NCBI RefSeq assembly: GCF_016428585.1
Contig: NZ_JAELVR010000008.1
Location: 62,001-126,000, forward strand
DNA length: 64,000 bases
DNA from: Sedimentitalea arenosa
GTDB taxonomy: Bacteria > Pseudomonadota > Alphaproteobacteria > Rhodobacterales > Rhodobacteraceae
Direction of reading: 5' to 3'
Part shown: in pieces, positions 46,551 to 56,687 of the stretch
Numbering within the stretch: position 1 is the stretch's first letter
How the letters are laid out: every line of letters begins with the position of its first letter
The notes under the pieces: generated by a model
The model's input: only the letters and a program-made list of their open reading frames with translations
Database searches by the model: none
What the model was told of the DNA's origin: nothing
Made by a program: the position numbers and the translations under genes

Positions 46551-46552
46551 CA

Positions 46553-46582
46553 ACTCCCGGGCGACATTTGCCGCCCGGGAGT
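46553..46582 (-). terminator. Terminator of ccoNOQP
   Basis: Perfect 11-bp arms ACTCCCGGGCG / CGCCCGGGAGT with an 8-nt loop, 12 nt after the ccoP stop on the minus strand. No T tract follows. Confidence 0.78.
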
Positions 46583-46594
46583 ATTCTCATTCTG

Positions 46595-47482
46595 TCATTC
46601 ACCGCCACCAAGCTGGTGGACATAGGTCGCGACGGCGCGGATTTCGGCCTCGGTAAGGCGACCGGCCGGCGATGCCTCTGCGGACCAGGGCGGCATCACG
46701 CCAAAGCGGCTGTAGGTTACGGTTTCGACCAGCGTGTCGTAATCGCCACCATAGAGCCAAATCGCATCCGACAGGTTGGGCGCGCCCTGCATGCGGTCGC
46801 CCGAGCCATCTTCCATGTGACAGGCGGCGCAGTTCTCTTCATAGACGACGGCTCCGGCTTCGACCTTGGAGGCATCCTGCGGCGTTCCGGATAGAGACAT
46901 CACGTAGTTGACGACCTCGTCGATCTGCTCGGGCTCGAGCAGTTCGTCGGCGCCGAAGGCCGGCATTTCCGAGTAATGGGCGTCAGGGTCATCCTCGTTA
47001 CGGATACCGTGGCTGATCGTGTAGTGGATCGCCTCGATATCACCGCCCCAGAGCCAGGCGTCGTCCAGCAGGTTGGGATACCCCTTGGCGCCCGCAGCAC
47101 CCGACCCGTGGCATTGCGCGCACCAGGTGCGGAACACTGCCGCGCCGGCCGAGGTCGCGTAGGTCGCCAGTTCCGTGTCGTCCACGATGGCGTTCAGGTC
47201 AGCGCTGGCCAGCCTGATATTGATCTCGGCGTTCGCTTCTTCCGCCGCGGCGATCTCGGCCGCGACATCGGCACGGGTCGACCACCCCAGGATACCAGCC
47301 GTCGCCTGGTTGACCAGCGGCCAAGCGGGATAGGCGATGGTATAGAGAACGGCCCAGACGATCGTGACGTAGAAGGTCCACAGCCACCAGCGCGGAAGCG
47401 GGTTGTTGAATTCCTCGATACCGTCCCAGCTATGGCCGGTGGTCTCCGGATCACCCTTTTGTTTTTCAGGTACTTTGCTCAT
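46595..47482 (-). CDS. ccoP: Cytochrome cbb3 oxidase subunit III, di-haem CcoP
   Basis: A 295-residue membrane-anchored di-haem cytochrome c. After a soluble start and [20 protein letters not shown] (the FixP_N motif) comes one main helix. Two class I haem sites follow: [14 protein letters not shown] (about 120) and [14 protein letters not shown] (about 220), with methionines in SEMPAFG and GVMPPWS. It passes electrons from soluble or anchored cytochrome c to CcoO/CcoN. The ATG overlaps ccoQ by 4 nt. The gene ends the ccoNOQP operon. Confidence 0.96.
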   Translation of the reverse strand: MSKVPEKQKGDPETTGHSWDGIEEFNNPLPRWWLWTFYVTIVWAVLYTIAYPAWPLVNQATAGILGWSTRADVAAEIAAAEEANAEINIRLASADLNAIVDDTELATYATSAGAAVFRTWCAQCHGSGAAGAKGYPNLLDDAWLWGGDIEAIHYTISHGIRNEDDPDAHYSEMPAFGADELLEPEQIDEVVNYVMSLSGTPQDASKVEAGAVVYEENCAACHMEDGSGDRMQGAPNLSDAIWLYGGDYDTLVETVTYSRFGVMPPWSAEASPAGRLTEAEIRAVATYVHQLGGGE

Positions 47483-47697
47483 TGCCGCGCCTCCTTGGGT
47501 GTGGCGGTATTGTCGTCTTGATCATCGGTGTCAGGTGCCGGTTTATCTTCGTGCCGGAAGGGGATGTTCGCGGTATCCTCGTAGGTTTTCTTGCTGCCCG
47601 GGCGGAACACCCAGAAGACGACCCCTATGAAGAAGGCAAACAACGCCACCAGCATCCAGCTGTCCGCGAATTGCCGGAGAAAGGTGTATTCTTCCAT
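47479..47697 (-). CDS. ccoQ: Cytochrome cbb3 oxidase subunit CcoQ
   Basis: A 72-residue single-helix protein: [37 protein letters not shown], then an acidic tail. The FRPGSKK after the helix is typical. CcoQ stabilises or modulates the cbb3 complex under oxygen. It overlaps ccoP (ATGA) and lies 8 nt after ccoO. Confidence 0.95.
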   Translation of the reverse strand: MEEYTFLRQFADSWMLVALFAFFIGVVFWVFRPGSKKTYEDTANIPFRHEDKPAPDTDDQDDNTATPKEARQ

Positions 47698-47705
47698 ACC
47701 TCCTC

Positions 47706-48431
47706 CTAGCGACTTGCATCGGGCGTGAAGGTCGAGAAGTCGACCAGTGTGCCCAGCATCTGCAGGTAGGCGATCAGCGCGTCGGTTTCCGAGATACCCG
47801 GCTGACCGTCGAAGTTGCGCACCTGTGCCCCCGGATAGCGTTCGAGCATATCGTCATAATCACTGTCGGGATCCGCCTGGGCCCTGAAATCGGCGGCGGC
47901 GTTCTCGATCATCTCTTCCGTATAGGGCACACCGACGAACCGCTGCGTCTTGAGCAGGTCCTCGATATAGGTCGGCTCGATCAGCGTGCGTTCGAGGAAC
48001 GCGTATTTCGGCATGACCGACTCCGGCACGACCGATTGCGGATCCCGCAAGTGGTCGACGTGCCAGTCATCCGAATAGCGGCCACCGACGCGGGCCAGGT
48101 CCGGCCCGGTGCGCTTGGAGCCCCACTGGAACGGATGATCGTACATCGACTCCGCCGCCAGGCTGTAGTGGCCATAGCGTTCCACTTCGTCCCGCATCGG
48201 GCGCACCATCTGGCTGTGGCACACGTAGCAGCCTTCGCGGATATAGATCTCGCGTCCTGTCAGCTCGAGAGGCGAGTAGGGACGCATCCCCTCGACCTCT
48301 TCGATCGTGTTTTCCAGCCAGAACAGCGGTGCGATCTGGACGATGCCGCCGACCGTCACCACAAGGAAGCTGAGGATCAGGAGGAGCGTGGCGTTGGTCT
48401 CGATGACCTTGTGCTTGTCTAAGATTGCCAT
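47706..48431 (-). CDS. ccoO: Cytochrome cbb3 oxidase subunit II, mono-haem CcoO
   Basis: A 241-residue membrane-anchored cytochrome c. One N-terminal helix ([20 protein letters not shown]) is followed by the haem site [20 protein letters not shown] and the distal methionine region [11 protein letters not shown]. It relays electrons from CcoP to the catalytic CcoN. It lies 14 nt after ccoN. Confidence 0.96.
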   Translation of the reverse strand: MAILDKHKVIETNATLLLILSFLVVTVGGIVQIAPLFWLENTIEEVEGMRPYSPLELTGREIYIREGCYVCHSQMVRPMRDEVERYGHYSLAAESMYDHPFQWGSKRTGPDLARVGGRYSDDWHVDHLRDPQSVVPESVMPKYAFLERTLIEPTYIEDLLKTQRFVGVPYTEEMIENAAADFRAQADPDSDYDDMLERYPGAQVRNFDGQPGISETDALIAYLQMLGTLVDFSTFTPDASR

Positions 48432-48445
48432 GTTTCCGGCCCTCC

Positions 48446-50053
48446 TTATTCAGCCGGGACTGCGGATGCGAGACTGGCTTCCTTGGCCGGCGAACGCTTC
48501 ACAGTCATCCAAAGGTTGTAGCACATGATAAGAGCGCCGGTGAGGAACATGACCCCGCCCAGACCGCGCACCACGTACATCGGGAACTTGGCGGCGACGG
48601 TGTCGGCAAAGCTGTTCACCAGGAAACCATTGGCGTCGACTTCACGCCACATCAGGCCTTCCATGATCCCTGTGACCCACATCGAGGCGGCGTAGAGCAC
48701 GATGCCGATGGTGGCGAGCCAGAAGTGCCAGCTGACCAGCGTCAGGCTGTAGAGCCGCTCACGCTTCCACAGCACCGGCACCAGGTAGTAGAGCGCGCCG
48801 AAAGTGATCATGCCGTTCCACCCGAGAGCACCGGAATGCACGTGGCCGATGGTCCAGTCGGTGTAGTGGCTGAGCGAGTTGACCGCACGGATCGACATCA
48901 TCGGACCTTCGAAGGTCGACATGCCGTAAAAGCCGATCGAGATCACCATCATCCGGATGACCGGGTCGGTGCGCAGCTTGTCCCATGCGCCGGACAGCGT
49001 CATCAGACCGTTGATCATGCCACCCCAGGAGGGCATCCACAGCACGATCGAGAACACCATGCCGAGGGTCGAGGCCCAGTCCGGCAGAGCGGTGTAGTGC
49101 AAATGGTGCGGGCCGGCCCAGATGTAGATGAAGATCAGCGCCCAGAAGTGGATGATCGACAGCTTGTAGCTGAACACCGGACGCTCGGCCTGCTTCGGTA
49201 CGAAGTAGTACATCATGCCGAGAAAGCCGGCGGTCAGGAAGAAGCCCACGGCGTTGTGCCCGTACCACCATTGCGTCATGGCGTCCTGCACACCCGAGAA
49301 GACCTGGATCGACCGGCTGCCCCAGAACGAGACCGGGATCGACAGGTTGTTCACTACGTGGAGCATCGCCACGGTGACGATGAAGGACAGATAGAACCAG
49401 TTGGCCACGTAGATATGCGGTTCTTTCCGCTTAATCAGCGTGCCGAGGAACACCGCGAGGTAAGCGACCCAGACGATGGTCAGCCACAGGTCGACATGCC
49501 ATTCCGGCTCAGCGTATTCCTTGGATTGGGTTGCACCCAGAAGGTATCCGGTGGCGGCCAGAACGATGAAGAGCTGATACCCCCAGAACACGAACCAAGC
49601 GAGGTTGCCGCCCCAGAGCCGTGCCGCGCTGGTGCGCTGCACCACGAAGAACGACGTGGCGATGAGAGCGTTGCCCCCGAAGGCGAAGATCACTGCCGAG
49701 GTATGCAGCGGGCGAAGACGACCGAAGTTGGCATATCCCTGTGCCCAATCGAAATTGAGCTGCGGAAACGCAAGCTGGAACGCGATGACGACCCCGACGA
49801 GAAACCCGACAACGCCCCAGAAGGCGGTCGCGATCACGCCGGCACGCACCACTGAATCGAAATATTCATTCTGTGGCCCTGCGGCAGGCAGCGGTTCGTC
49901 CGTGCGCCGCACGGTATACAGGAACAGCCCACCGGCCACGAGCATCACGATGATGGCGTGAACCATGTAAGCTGTATCACGCGCGTAATTGATCCCGATC
50001 ATCGCGACCAGCGTGACCAGACCAAGCGCGATAAGCTTGATATAATTCGACAT
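48446..50053 (-). CDS. ccoN: Cytochrome cbb3 oxidase catalytic subunit I, CcoN
   Basis: A 535-residue haem-copper oxidase with about 12-14 helices that reduces oxygen at high affinity and pumps protons. Histidine ligands are visible in [20 protein letters not shown] (low-spin haem), [34 protein letters not shown] (CuB) and [20 protein letters not shown] (haem pair). It heads ccoNOQP. An FNR box lies 93 nt before the ATG, centred on 50152.5, with a second TTGAT half site at 50118-50122. Confidence 0.97.
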   Translation of the reverse strand: MSNYIKLIALGLVTLVAMIGINYARDTAYMVHAIIVMLVAGGLFLYTVRRTDEPLPAAGPQNEYFDSVVRAGVIATAFWGVVGFLVGVVIAFQLAFPQLNFDWAQGYANFGRLRPLHTSAVIFAFGGNALIATSFFVVQRTSAARLWGGNLAWFVFWGYQLFIVLAATGYLLGATQSKEYAEPEWHVDLWLTIVWVAYLAVFLGTLIKRKEPHIYVANWFYLSFIVTVAMLHVVNNLSIPVSFWGSRSIQVFSGVQDAMTQWWYGHNAVGFFLTAGFLGMMYYFVPKQAERPVFSYKLSIIHFWALIFIYIWAGPHHLHYTALPDWASTLGMVFSIVLWMPSWGGMINGLMTLSGAWDKLRTDPVIRMMVISIGFYGMSTFEGPMMSIRAVNSLSHYTDWTIGHVHSGALGWNGMITFGALYYLVPVLWKRERLYSLTLVSWHFWLATIGIVLYAASMWVTGIMEGLMWREVDANGFLVNSFADTVAAKFPMYVVRGLGGVMFLTGALIMCYNLWMTVKRSPAKEASLASAVPAE

Positions 50054-50145
50054 TTTGCGTCCCTTTTCCGCACCCTTCGCGAATCCTGAATCGCGCGGGC
50101 ATATTTAGACTGTCAGCTTGATGCAAAACGGAGGCGCTGCCTGCC

Positions 50146-50159
50146 TTGATCTGCATCAA
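50146..50159. promoter_or_regulatory. FNR box between ccoN and the universal stress gene
   Basis: TTGAT-CTGC-ATCAA, an exact FNR consensus palindrome. It lies 93 nt from the ccoN start on the left and 91 nt from the stress-protein start on the right, so it can serve both divergent promoters. A degenerate second site (TTGATGCAAAACGG) occupies 50118-50131, with only one half conserved. Confidence 0.92.
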
Positions 50160-50249
50160 CACGAGTGAGGCAATTCTGTGACACTCATCAGTCTTGCGGG
50201 CGACTACAGCCCGTGAGACCCAAGACATGCCAATACTCAAGAGGTCCAA

Positions 50250-51089
50250 ATGGCTTACAAATCTCTGCTCACCGTGCTGACCGATCCCAAGATCGCCGAT
50301 GCCGCGTTGCGGCAGGTCATCGCCCTGGCGGAAGCGCAGGATGCCCATGCGGATGCCTTGTGCCTCGGCGTGGATCGGACCCAGACGGGCTACTACTACG
50401 CCGGCGCCAACGCGATGATCCTGCAGGAGACCCTGACCCGCGCGAATGCCGAGGCGGCCGAAATCCTGGCCCATGCCAATGACGTTCTGGGAAAATCCGG
50501 CATCCGGTTTTCGGCTGAAGACGGAGTCGCGCAGATTGCGGATCTCGGTCGTCATGTCGCGCATCACGCGCGCTTCACCGACTTGGTCATCATGCCACGC
50601 CCCTATGGCGAGGATCGCGGTGCCGAGGTGGAAGCCGTGGTCGAATCCGCCCTGTTCGAGGGCCGCGCACCGGTGCTGGTCGTCCCCGACAGGGGCGAGC
50701 CGCTCAAACATCCCAAGACCATCCTCGTCGCCTGGAACGAAAGCGTCGAAGCAATGGCCGCGATCCGGCGTGCCCTGCCCTTCCTCAAGGCGGCAGACCT
50801 CGTGCGGATCGTTGTCATCGATCCGCCCGCACACGGGCCGGAACGATCCGATCCCGGCGGGATGCTGTCGCAGTTGCTGGCGCGTCATGGCGTGAATTGC
50901 GAAATCGACGTTCTCAGCAAGACGATGAACCGCGTATCGGATGTACTGAACCGCCACGCCACGGACACCGAGGCCGACCTGATGGTCATGGGCGCCTACG
51001 GTCACTCGCGGTTCCGCGAGGCGATCCTTGGCGGGGCCACGCGCAACATGCTCGAGAAATCGGCGATCCCGGTTCTGATGGCGCACTGA
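50250..51089 (+). CDS. Universal stress protein, tandem UspA domains
   Basis: A 279-residue cytoplasmic protein with two Usp domains (about 1-140 and 150-279). The C-terminal domain ends in MGAYGHSRFREAILGGATRN, close to the ATP-binding pattern G-2x-G-9x-G-(S/T). The first domain (AYKSLLTVLTDPKIADAAL) lacks a clear copy. Usp proteins aid survival under energy or oxygen stress. Its position opposite ccoN across a perfect FNR box suggests low-oxygen induction. A strong terminator follows. Confidence 0.93.
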   Translation: MAYKSLLTVLTDPKIADAALRQVIALAEAQDAHADALCLGVDRTQTGYYYAGANAMILQETLTRANAEAAEILAHANDVLGKSGIRFSAEDGVAQIADLGRHVAHHARFTDLVIMPRPYGEDRGAEVEAVVESALFEGRAPVLVVPDRGEPLKHPKTILVAWNESVEAMAAIRRALPFLKAADLVRIVVIDPPAHGPERSDPGGMLSQLLARHGVNCEIDVLSKTMNRVSDVLNRHATDTEADLMVMGAYGHSRFREAILGGATRNMLEKSAIPVLMAH

Positions 51090-51101
51090 GCGCCGGAACC
51101 C

Positions 51102-51128
51102 TGACCCGGCGCGTCGCGCGCCGGGTCA
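51102..51128. terminator. Bidirectional terminator
   Basis: Twelve-base arms TGACCCGGCGCG / CGCGCCGGGTCA with a 3-nt loop between the stress-protein stop and the convergent GlsB-like gene, whose stop codon is part of the right arm. Confidence 0.8.
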
Positions 51129-51380
51129 ACTTCGATTGACGAGCCCGATCAGGAACAACAGGATCACAGCACCTATGGTTGCGTGAAAGATCGACGCGAG
51201 CGTTCCGCCACCCACGGTGAAGCCAAGCGCGGGGAATATCAGGCCCGCCAGGAACGCGCCCACGATCCCCACGATGATGTTGCCGAAGATGCCGAAGCCC
51301 CGGCCCTTCATCAGCTTGCCCGCAATCCAACCCGCGATCGCGCCAATCAGCACCATCGCCAGAACACTGTTGAATTCCAT
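51126..51380 (-). CDS. GlsB/YeaQ/YmgE family stress-response membrane protein
   Basis: An 84-residue protein rich in glycine with three membrane segments. The repeated family pattern is visible in AMVLIGAIAGWIAGKLMKG, FGIFGNIIVGIVGAFLAGLI and FHATIGAVILLFLIGLV. Members are small 'transglycosylase-associated' membrane proteins of unknown mechanism, often stress-induced. It is convergent with the universal stress gene. Confidence 0.92.
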   Translation of the reverse strand: MEFNSVLAMVLIGAIAGWIAGKLMKGRGFGIFGNIIVGIVGAFLAGLIFPALGFTVGGGTLASIFHATIGAVILLFLIGLVNRS

Positions 51381-51447
51381 CTCGCGCCTCTTTCGTGATG
51401 TCGGCGTTCATGCTGGCACCAGCCCCGCTGTTGCGCAAGCCCCGGTT

Positions 51448-52770
51448 TCAGCCGCGGATGTAGTGCAGCCCCTGAAACTGCGCGCGCAACGCGCGTGTGC
51501 GCTGCGCGACCGCGTCAGGATCGTTGCCACGCAGCCCCTCCGCTATCAGCGCGGCGAGACTCGGAGCGTCATCGGGCGTCACGCCCCGACGGACCAGTTC
51601 CGGCGTCCCGATCCGCAGCCCGTTCATGTCTCCGTCGACCGGATCGATCGGCAGACCGATCCCGCAGGCGAGAAACCCGGCCCGTCGCAGCGTTTTCGAA
51701 GCCGCCTGGCCGCCCCCGAGAAGGCCGGCTTTCAGCGCGAACTGGTGCGAGAGCGTCGCGCCCTGTGCCGTCTTGAAAACCGGCAAACCCCGCTGTTCGA
51801 GCTCGGACGCAAGCGCCTGCGCCAGGTCGATCATTGCCTGCGCGTAGGCGGGTCCGTATTCGACCCAGTCCAACAGCGAGAAGGCCAGCGCCGCTGATTT
51901 CGCCGCATCGAAATTTGCCGTCATGCCCGGAAAGGCAATGGAGTCGAGCCGCTCGGCGATCTGAGCATCATTGGTAAGGATGAGACCGGATGCGGGTCCA
52001 CCGAGGCTCTTGTAGGTGCTCATCGTCATCAGGTGCGCCCCCTCCTCCAACGGATTGGGCCAGACCCCGCCGGCGATCATCCCGCATTGATGGGCCGCGT
52101 CGAACAGCACCTTGGCACCCACCTCATCGGCGATCGCGCGGATCTCGCGCACCGGATGGGGCAAAAGGTTCAGGCTGCCGCCGATGGTGATGAGCACGGG
52201 CCGCACCCGCAACGCGAGGTCGCGCAACGCATCGAGATCGACGGAATAACCGTCGGAGTCGACCGGGGCGGGATGGGTCTTCAACCCGTAGAGACCGGCG
52301 CACCCGTCATGATGATGCGTGACATGCCCGCCGACGGCGGGCGGCGGCGCGATGATGACATCTCCGGGCCGCGCAAGGGCCATGAAGCCATACAGGTTGG
52401 CCATGACGCCCGATGCCACCCTGATTTCGGCATAATCGGCACAAAACACTCTGGCGGCGAGTTCGGCGGCCACGACCTCGATTTCCTCGATCGCCTCAAG
52501 GCCCATCTCGTACTTGTCACCGGGATAGCCGAGCGACGGCCGGCTGCCGAGCCCGACCGCGAGTGCGGCCTCGGCGCGCGGGTTCATGACGTTTGTCGCC
52601 GGGTTCAGGTTGAAGCACTCGTCATCGTGAATCGCCTTGTTCAGCGCGATCAGGTCATCGAGCCTGTGTTCGATTGCTCCGATTTCCAGCCCCGCGATCG
52701 AGCTGGCGATATCCTGGACCCGTGTTTCGCATGGTTCGGGAACCCAGGGGCGTGGGACAAGGTGAGGCAT
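51448..52770 (-). CDS. Divergent serine hydroxymethyltransferase-family PLP enzyme
   Basis: A 440-residue fold-type I PLP enzyme clearly related to GlyA: NLNPATNVMNPRAEAAL, SRPSLGYPGDKYEMG, SGVMANLYGFMALARPGD, GGHVTHHHDG, FDAAHQCGMIAGG and the lysine loop MSTYKSLGGPASGLIL. Normal SHMT has THKTLRGPRGG in that loop, so the active site differs around the Schiff-base lysine. It is therefore more likely a specialised relative (for example acting on a substituted serine or other beta-hydroxy amino acid) than the housekeeping GlyA. The true substrate is unknown. Confidence 0.85.
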   Translation of the reverse strand: MPHLVPRPWVPEPCETRVQDIASSIAGLEIGAIEHRLDDLIALNKAIHDDECFNLNPATNVMNPRAEAALAVGLGSRPSLGYPGDKYEMGLEAIEEIEVVAAELAARVFCADYAEIRVASGVMANLYGFMALARPGDVIIAPPPAVGGHVTHHHDGCAGLYGLKTHPAPVDSDGYSVDLDALRDLALRVRPVLITIGGSLNLLPHPVREIRAIADEVGAKVLFDAAHQCGMIAGGVWPNPLEEGAHLMTMSTYKSLGGPASGLILTNDAQIAERLDSIAFPGMTANFDAAKSAALAFSLLDWVEYGPAYAQAMIDLAQALASELEQRGLPVFKTAQGATLSHQFALKAGLLGGGQAASKTLRRAGFLACGIGLPIDPVDGDMNGLRIGTPELVRRGVTPDDAPSLAALIAEGLRGNDPDAVAQRTRALRAQFQGLHYIRG

Positions 52771-52936
52771 GGGACAACTCCGTTCTGGACAGCCGCACTG
52801 GAACAGGGATTTCGCTTTTGCGCAAACCGGTCTTTCGGGACAAACTCACGAGAACCGTGCTGCAGTTTCCTGCAATGCGTTCCCAACGGCCCCGGGGCAG
52901 CGAGGCGCAGAGAGACTGAAGCCAGCCGACCAAGCC

Positions 52937-53686
52937 TCAGGCGAAGACGCCACCGTCGCTGTCGTCGCCCGCCTCTTCCATCAACCGTCCCATGTCGGGC
53001 ACGGTGACATGGCGCTTGCCCTCGAGATGGATCACACCGTCTTTCTTGAGCGCCGAAATCTGCCGACTCACTGTTTCCAGCGTCAGACCGAGGTAATCTG
53101 CCATGGCTTCGCGCGTCAGCGGCAGGTCAAAGACCATCGGACGCACACCGCCGTCACCGGTCAGCGATGCGTCCCGACGCGCGATGATGCTGAGCAGGCT
53201 GGCGATCTTCTCGCGTGCTGTCTTGCGGCCAAGGACCAGCATCCACTCGCGCGCGGCGTCGAGCTCGTCGAGGGTCATTTCAAGCAGGCGATGAGCGATG
53301 TGCGGCGTTTCGCTCATCAGCTTCTCGAAGGGCTTCTTGCGGAAGCAGCACATCAGGATATCCGTCGTCGCGACAACGTCATAAGCGGCCCCTTCGCGCC
53401 CGGGGCGACCGACGAAATCCGACGGCAGAAGAAGGCCGACCATCTGCGTGCGCCCGTCCTCCATCGTCTGGGTCAGCGTCGCGATGCCGGACACAACCGA
53501 GCCAACGAAATCCATCTTGTCGCCGGACCAGATGATCGTCTGGCCCGCCTCGAAGCTGCGGTAATACTTGATTTCCTCCAGCCGCTCGAGTTCGTCCATC
53601 TCGCATCGCGCGCACACCGCCCGATGCCGGATCGGGCAGTCGGAACAACTGGGGGAAATCGTCTGGATTGTCGCCGTCATTTCCAT
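52937..53686 (-). CDS. fnrL: Oxygen-responsive regulator FnrL (Crp/Fnr family)
   Basis: A 249-residue transcription factor. Its 4Fe-4S ligands are the N-terminal cysteines C14, C17, C25 and C28 (SPSCSDCPIRHRAVCARC) with further cysteines in ILMCCFRKKP. A cyclic-nucleotide-like sensor fold and dimer helix (TLDELDAAREWMLVLGRKTA) lead to the DNA-binding helix DYLGLTLETVSRQISALK, whose E-x2-S-R recognises TTGAT. It activates low-oxygen genes when the cluster is intact. An alternative ATG lies 6 nt inside. An FNR box overlaps its ribosome-binding region, implying autoregulation. The gap 52771-52936 holds no gene I can support. Confidence 0.94.
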   Translation of the reverse strand: MEMTATIQTISPSCSDCPIRHRAVCARCEMDELERLEEIKYYRSFEAGQTIIWSGDKMDFVGSVVSGIATLTQTMEDGRTQMVGLLLPSDFVGRPGREGAAYDVVATTDILMCCFRKKPFEKLMSETPHIAHRLLEMTLDELDAAREWMLVLGRKTAREKIASLLSIIARRDASLTGDGGVRPMVFDLPLTREAMADYLGLTLETVSRQISALKKDGVIHLEGKRHVTVPDMGRLMEEAGDDSDGGVFA

Positions 53687-53691
53687 CTCAC

Positions 53692-53705
53692 TTGATCTGG
53701 GTCAA
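53692..53705. promoter_or_regulatory. FNR box between fnrL and hemN
   Basis: TTGAT-CTGG-GTCAA, one base from the perfect palindrome. It ends 6 nt before the fnrL start, where bound protein would block fnrL, and its centre is 43 nt before the hemN ATG, the usual activating distance. Confidence 0.88.
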
Positions 53706-53741
53706 GGATTTTTCCCACGCCCGAGCCTTAAGCGTATACCC

Positions 53742-55097
53742 ATGATAACGGAATCTCAATTGGCCAAGCTGGGACTCTTTGACGCCAAAGTGCCCCGGTA
53801 CACGAGCTACCCGACCGCGCCCCATTTCAGCAACGATGTGGGGCCTGATCTTTTTGCCGATTGGATTTCGCAAATCCCGGCAGGTGGGACCATCTCTCTC
53901 TATGTCCATGTCCCGTTCTGCCGCCGGCTGTGCTGGTTCTGTGCCTGTCGCACGCAGGGCACACAGAGCGATGCACCTGTCCGCGCCTATCTTGAAACCC
54001 TGAAAGCCGAACTCGCCCTTTTGGCCGCGCGTCTACCCGAGGGCGTGACCCTGTCGCGCCTGCACTGGGGGGGCGGCACCCCGACTCTGCTTGCGCCCGA
54101 CATGATGACCGAGTTGAGCGAGGCGATCTACGCAGTCGCACCCTTGGGCGAGGATGCGGAATTTTCGGTCGAGATCGATCCGAACGAGATTGACGCTGCC
54201 CGACTCGATGCGCTGGCTGCCGCCGGGATGAACCGCGCCTCGATCGGCGTTCAGGACTTCGATGACGAGATCCAGAAGACGATCGGTCGTATCCAGGGCT
54301 ACGACATCACGCGCGAGGCGGTCGACATGATCCGGGCGCGCGGGATCCGCAGCCTGAATGCCGACATCCTCTTCGGACTGCCGCACCAGACCCAGGAGCG
54401 GATGACAGAAAGCGTCCAGAAACTCCTGTCTCTCAACCCGGACCGCGTGGCGCTCTATGGATATGCCCACGTGCCGTGGATGGCCAAGCGCCAGCAATTG
54501 ATCCCGTCCGACGCATTGCCCACGCCGCAGGAGCGGCTGCGCCTGTTCGAAACCGCCCGCAAGCTGTTTCTCTGGGACAACTATGCCGAGATCGGCATCG
54601 ATCATTTCGCCACACGCGACGACGGCCTGACCCGCGCGCTGGTGTCAGGCAAGCTCCGGCGGAACTTCCAAGGATACACCGACGACACTTCCGATGTCCT
54701 GATCGGTGTCGGCGCGTCTTCGATCTCGCGTTTTCCGAAAGGGTTCGCCCAAAATGCCTCTGGCACGTCGGCACATACTGCCGCAGTGCGCGATGGCCGG
54801 TTCTCAACTGCCCGGGGCCACCAGTTCCGCGGGGAGGACAAGCTGCGCTCGCGTCTGATCGAAGCCCTGATGTGCGACTTCCGTATCGATGCAGAGGAAA
54901 TCACGTCGCGGTTCGCGATCAGCCGGGCCGCGCTCAACGATATGTTCGCAGAAGCCGACCGCGCCTTCCCGGGCGTGCTGACCCTGACGTCCGACGGGCT
55001 GTTCATCCCGCCCGAGGCACGCCCCCTGACCCGCATCATCGCGCGCAGCTTTGACGCCTACGATCTCAGCAAAGCCGGTCACAGCTCGGCAATCTGA
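53742..55097 (+). CDS. hemN: Oxygen-independent coproporphyrinogen III oxidase (radical SAM)
   Basis: A 451-residue radical-SAM enzyme that decarboxylates coproporphyrinogen III for haem synthesis without oxygen. The cluster motif is CRRLCWFCAC (C60, C64, C67, plus C69), the HemN C-x3-C-x2-C-x-C form. Also seen are PRYTSYPTAPHF, LHWGGGTPTLLAP, EIDPNEID and NADILFGLPHQT. The start is ATG 53742; open frame upstream runs through the FNR box and is ignored. No Shine-Dalgarno is visible. Its placement opposite fnrL is the same as in Rhodobacter (hemZ). Its 3' end is 12 nt from the convergent yejF stop. Confidence 0.96.
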   Translation: MITESQLAKLGLFDAKVPRYTSYPTAPHFSNDVGPDLFADWISQIPAGGTISLYVHVPFCRRLCWFCACRTQGTQSDAPVRAYLETLKAELALLAARLPEGVTLSRLHWGGGTPTLLAPDMMTELSEAIYAVAPLGEDAEFSVEIDPNEIDAARLDALAAAGMNRASIGVQDFDDEIQKTIGRIQGYDITREAVDMIRARGIRSLNADILFGLPHQTQERMTESVQKLLSLNPDRVALYGYAHVPWMAKRQQLIPSDALPTPQERLRLFETARKLFLWDNYAEIGIDHFATRDDGLTRALVSGKLRRNFQGYTDDTSDVLIGVGASSISRFPKGFAQNASGTSAHTAAVRDGRFSTARGHQFRGEDKLRSRLIEALMCDFRIDAEEITSRFAISRAALNDMFAEADRAFPGVLTLTSDGLFIPPEARPLTRIIARSFDAYDLSKAGHSSAI

Positions 55098-55109
55098 GCC
55101 CGCGCCCGA

Positions 55110-56683
<1,574 letters not shown>

Positions 56684-56687
<4 letters not shown>

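Noticed and set aside
46328-46894. A plus-strand 188-residue frame across the ccoP 3' end
   Set aside because: It overlaps ccoP antisense and the hairpin region; its protein shows no family pattern and the palindromes explain the intergenic part better.
48425-49855. A 476-residue plus-strand frame opposite ccoN
   Set aside because: It is the antisense shadow of a clearly identified oxidase subunit, with no start signal or recognisable domain.
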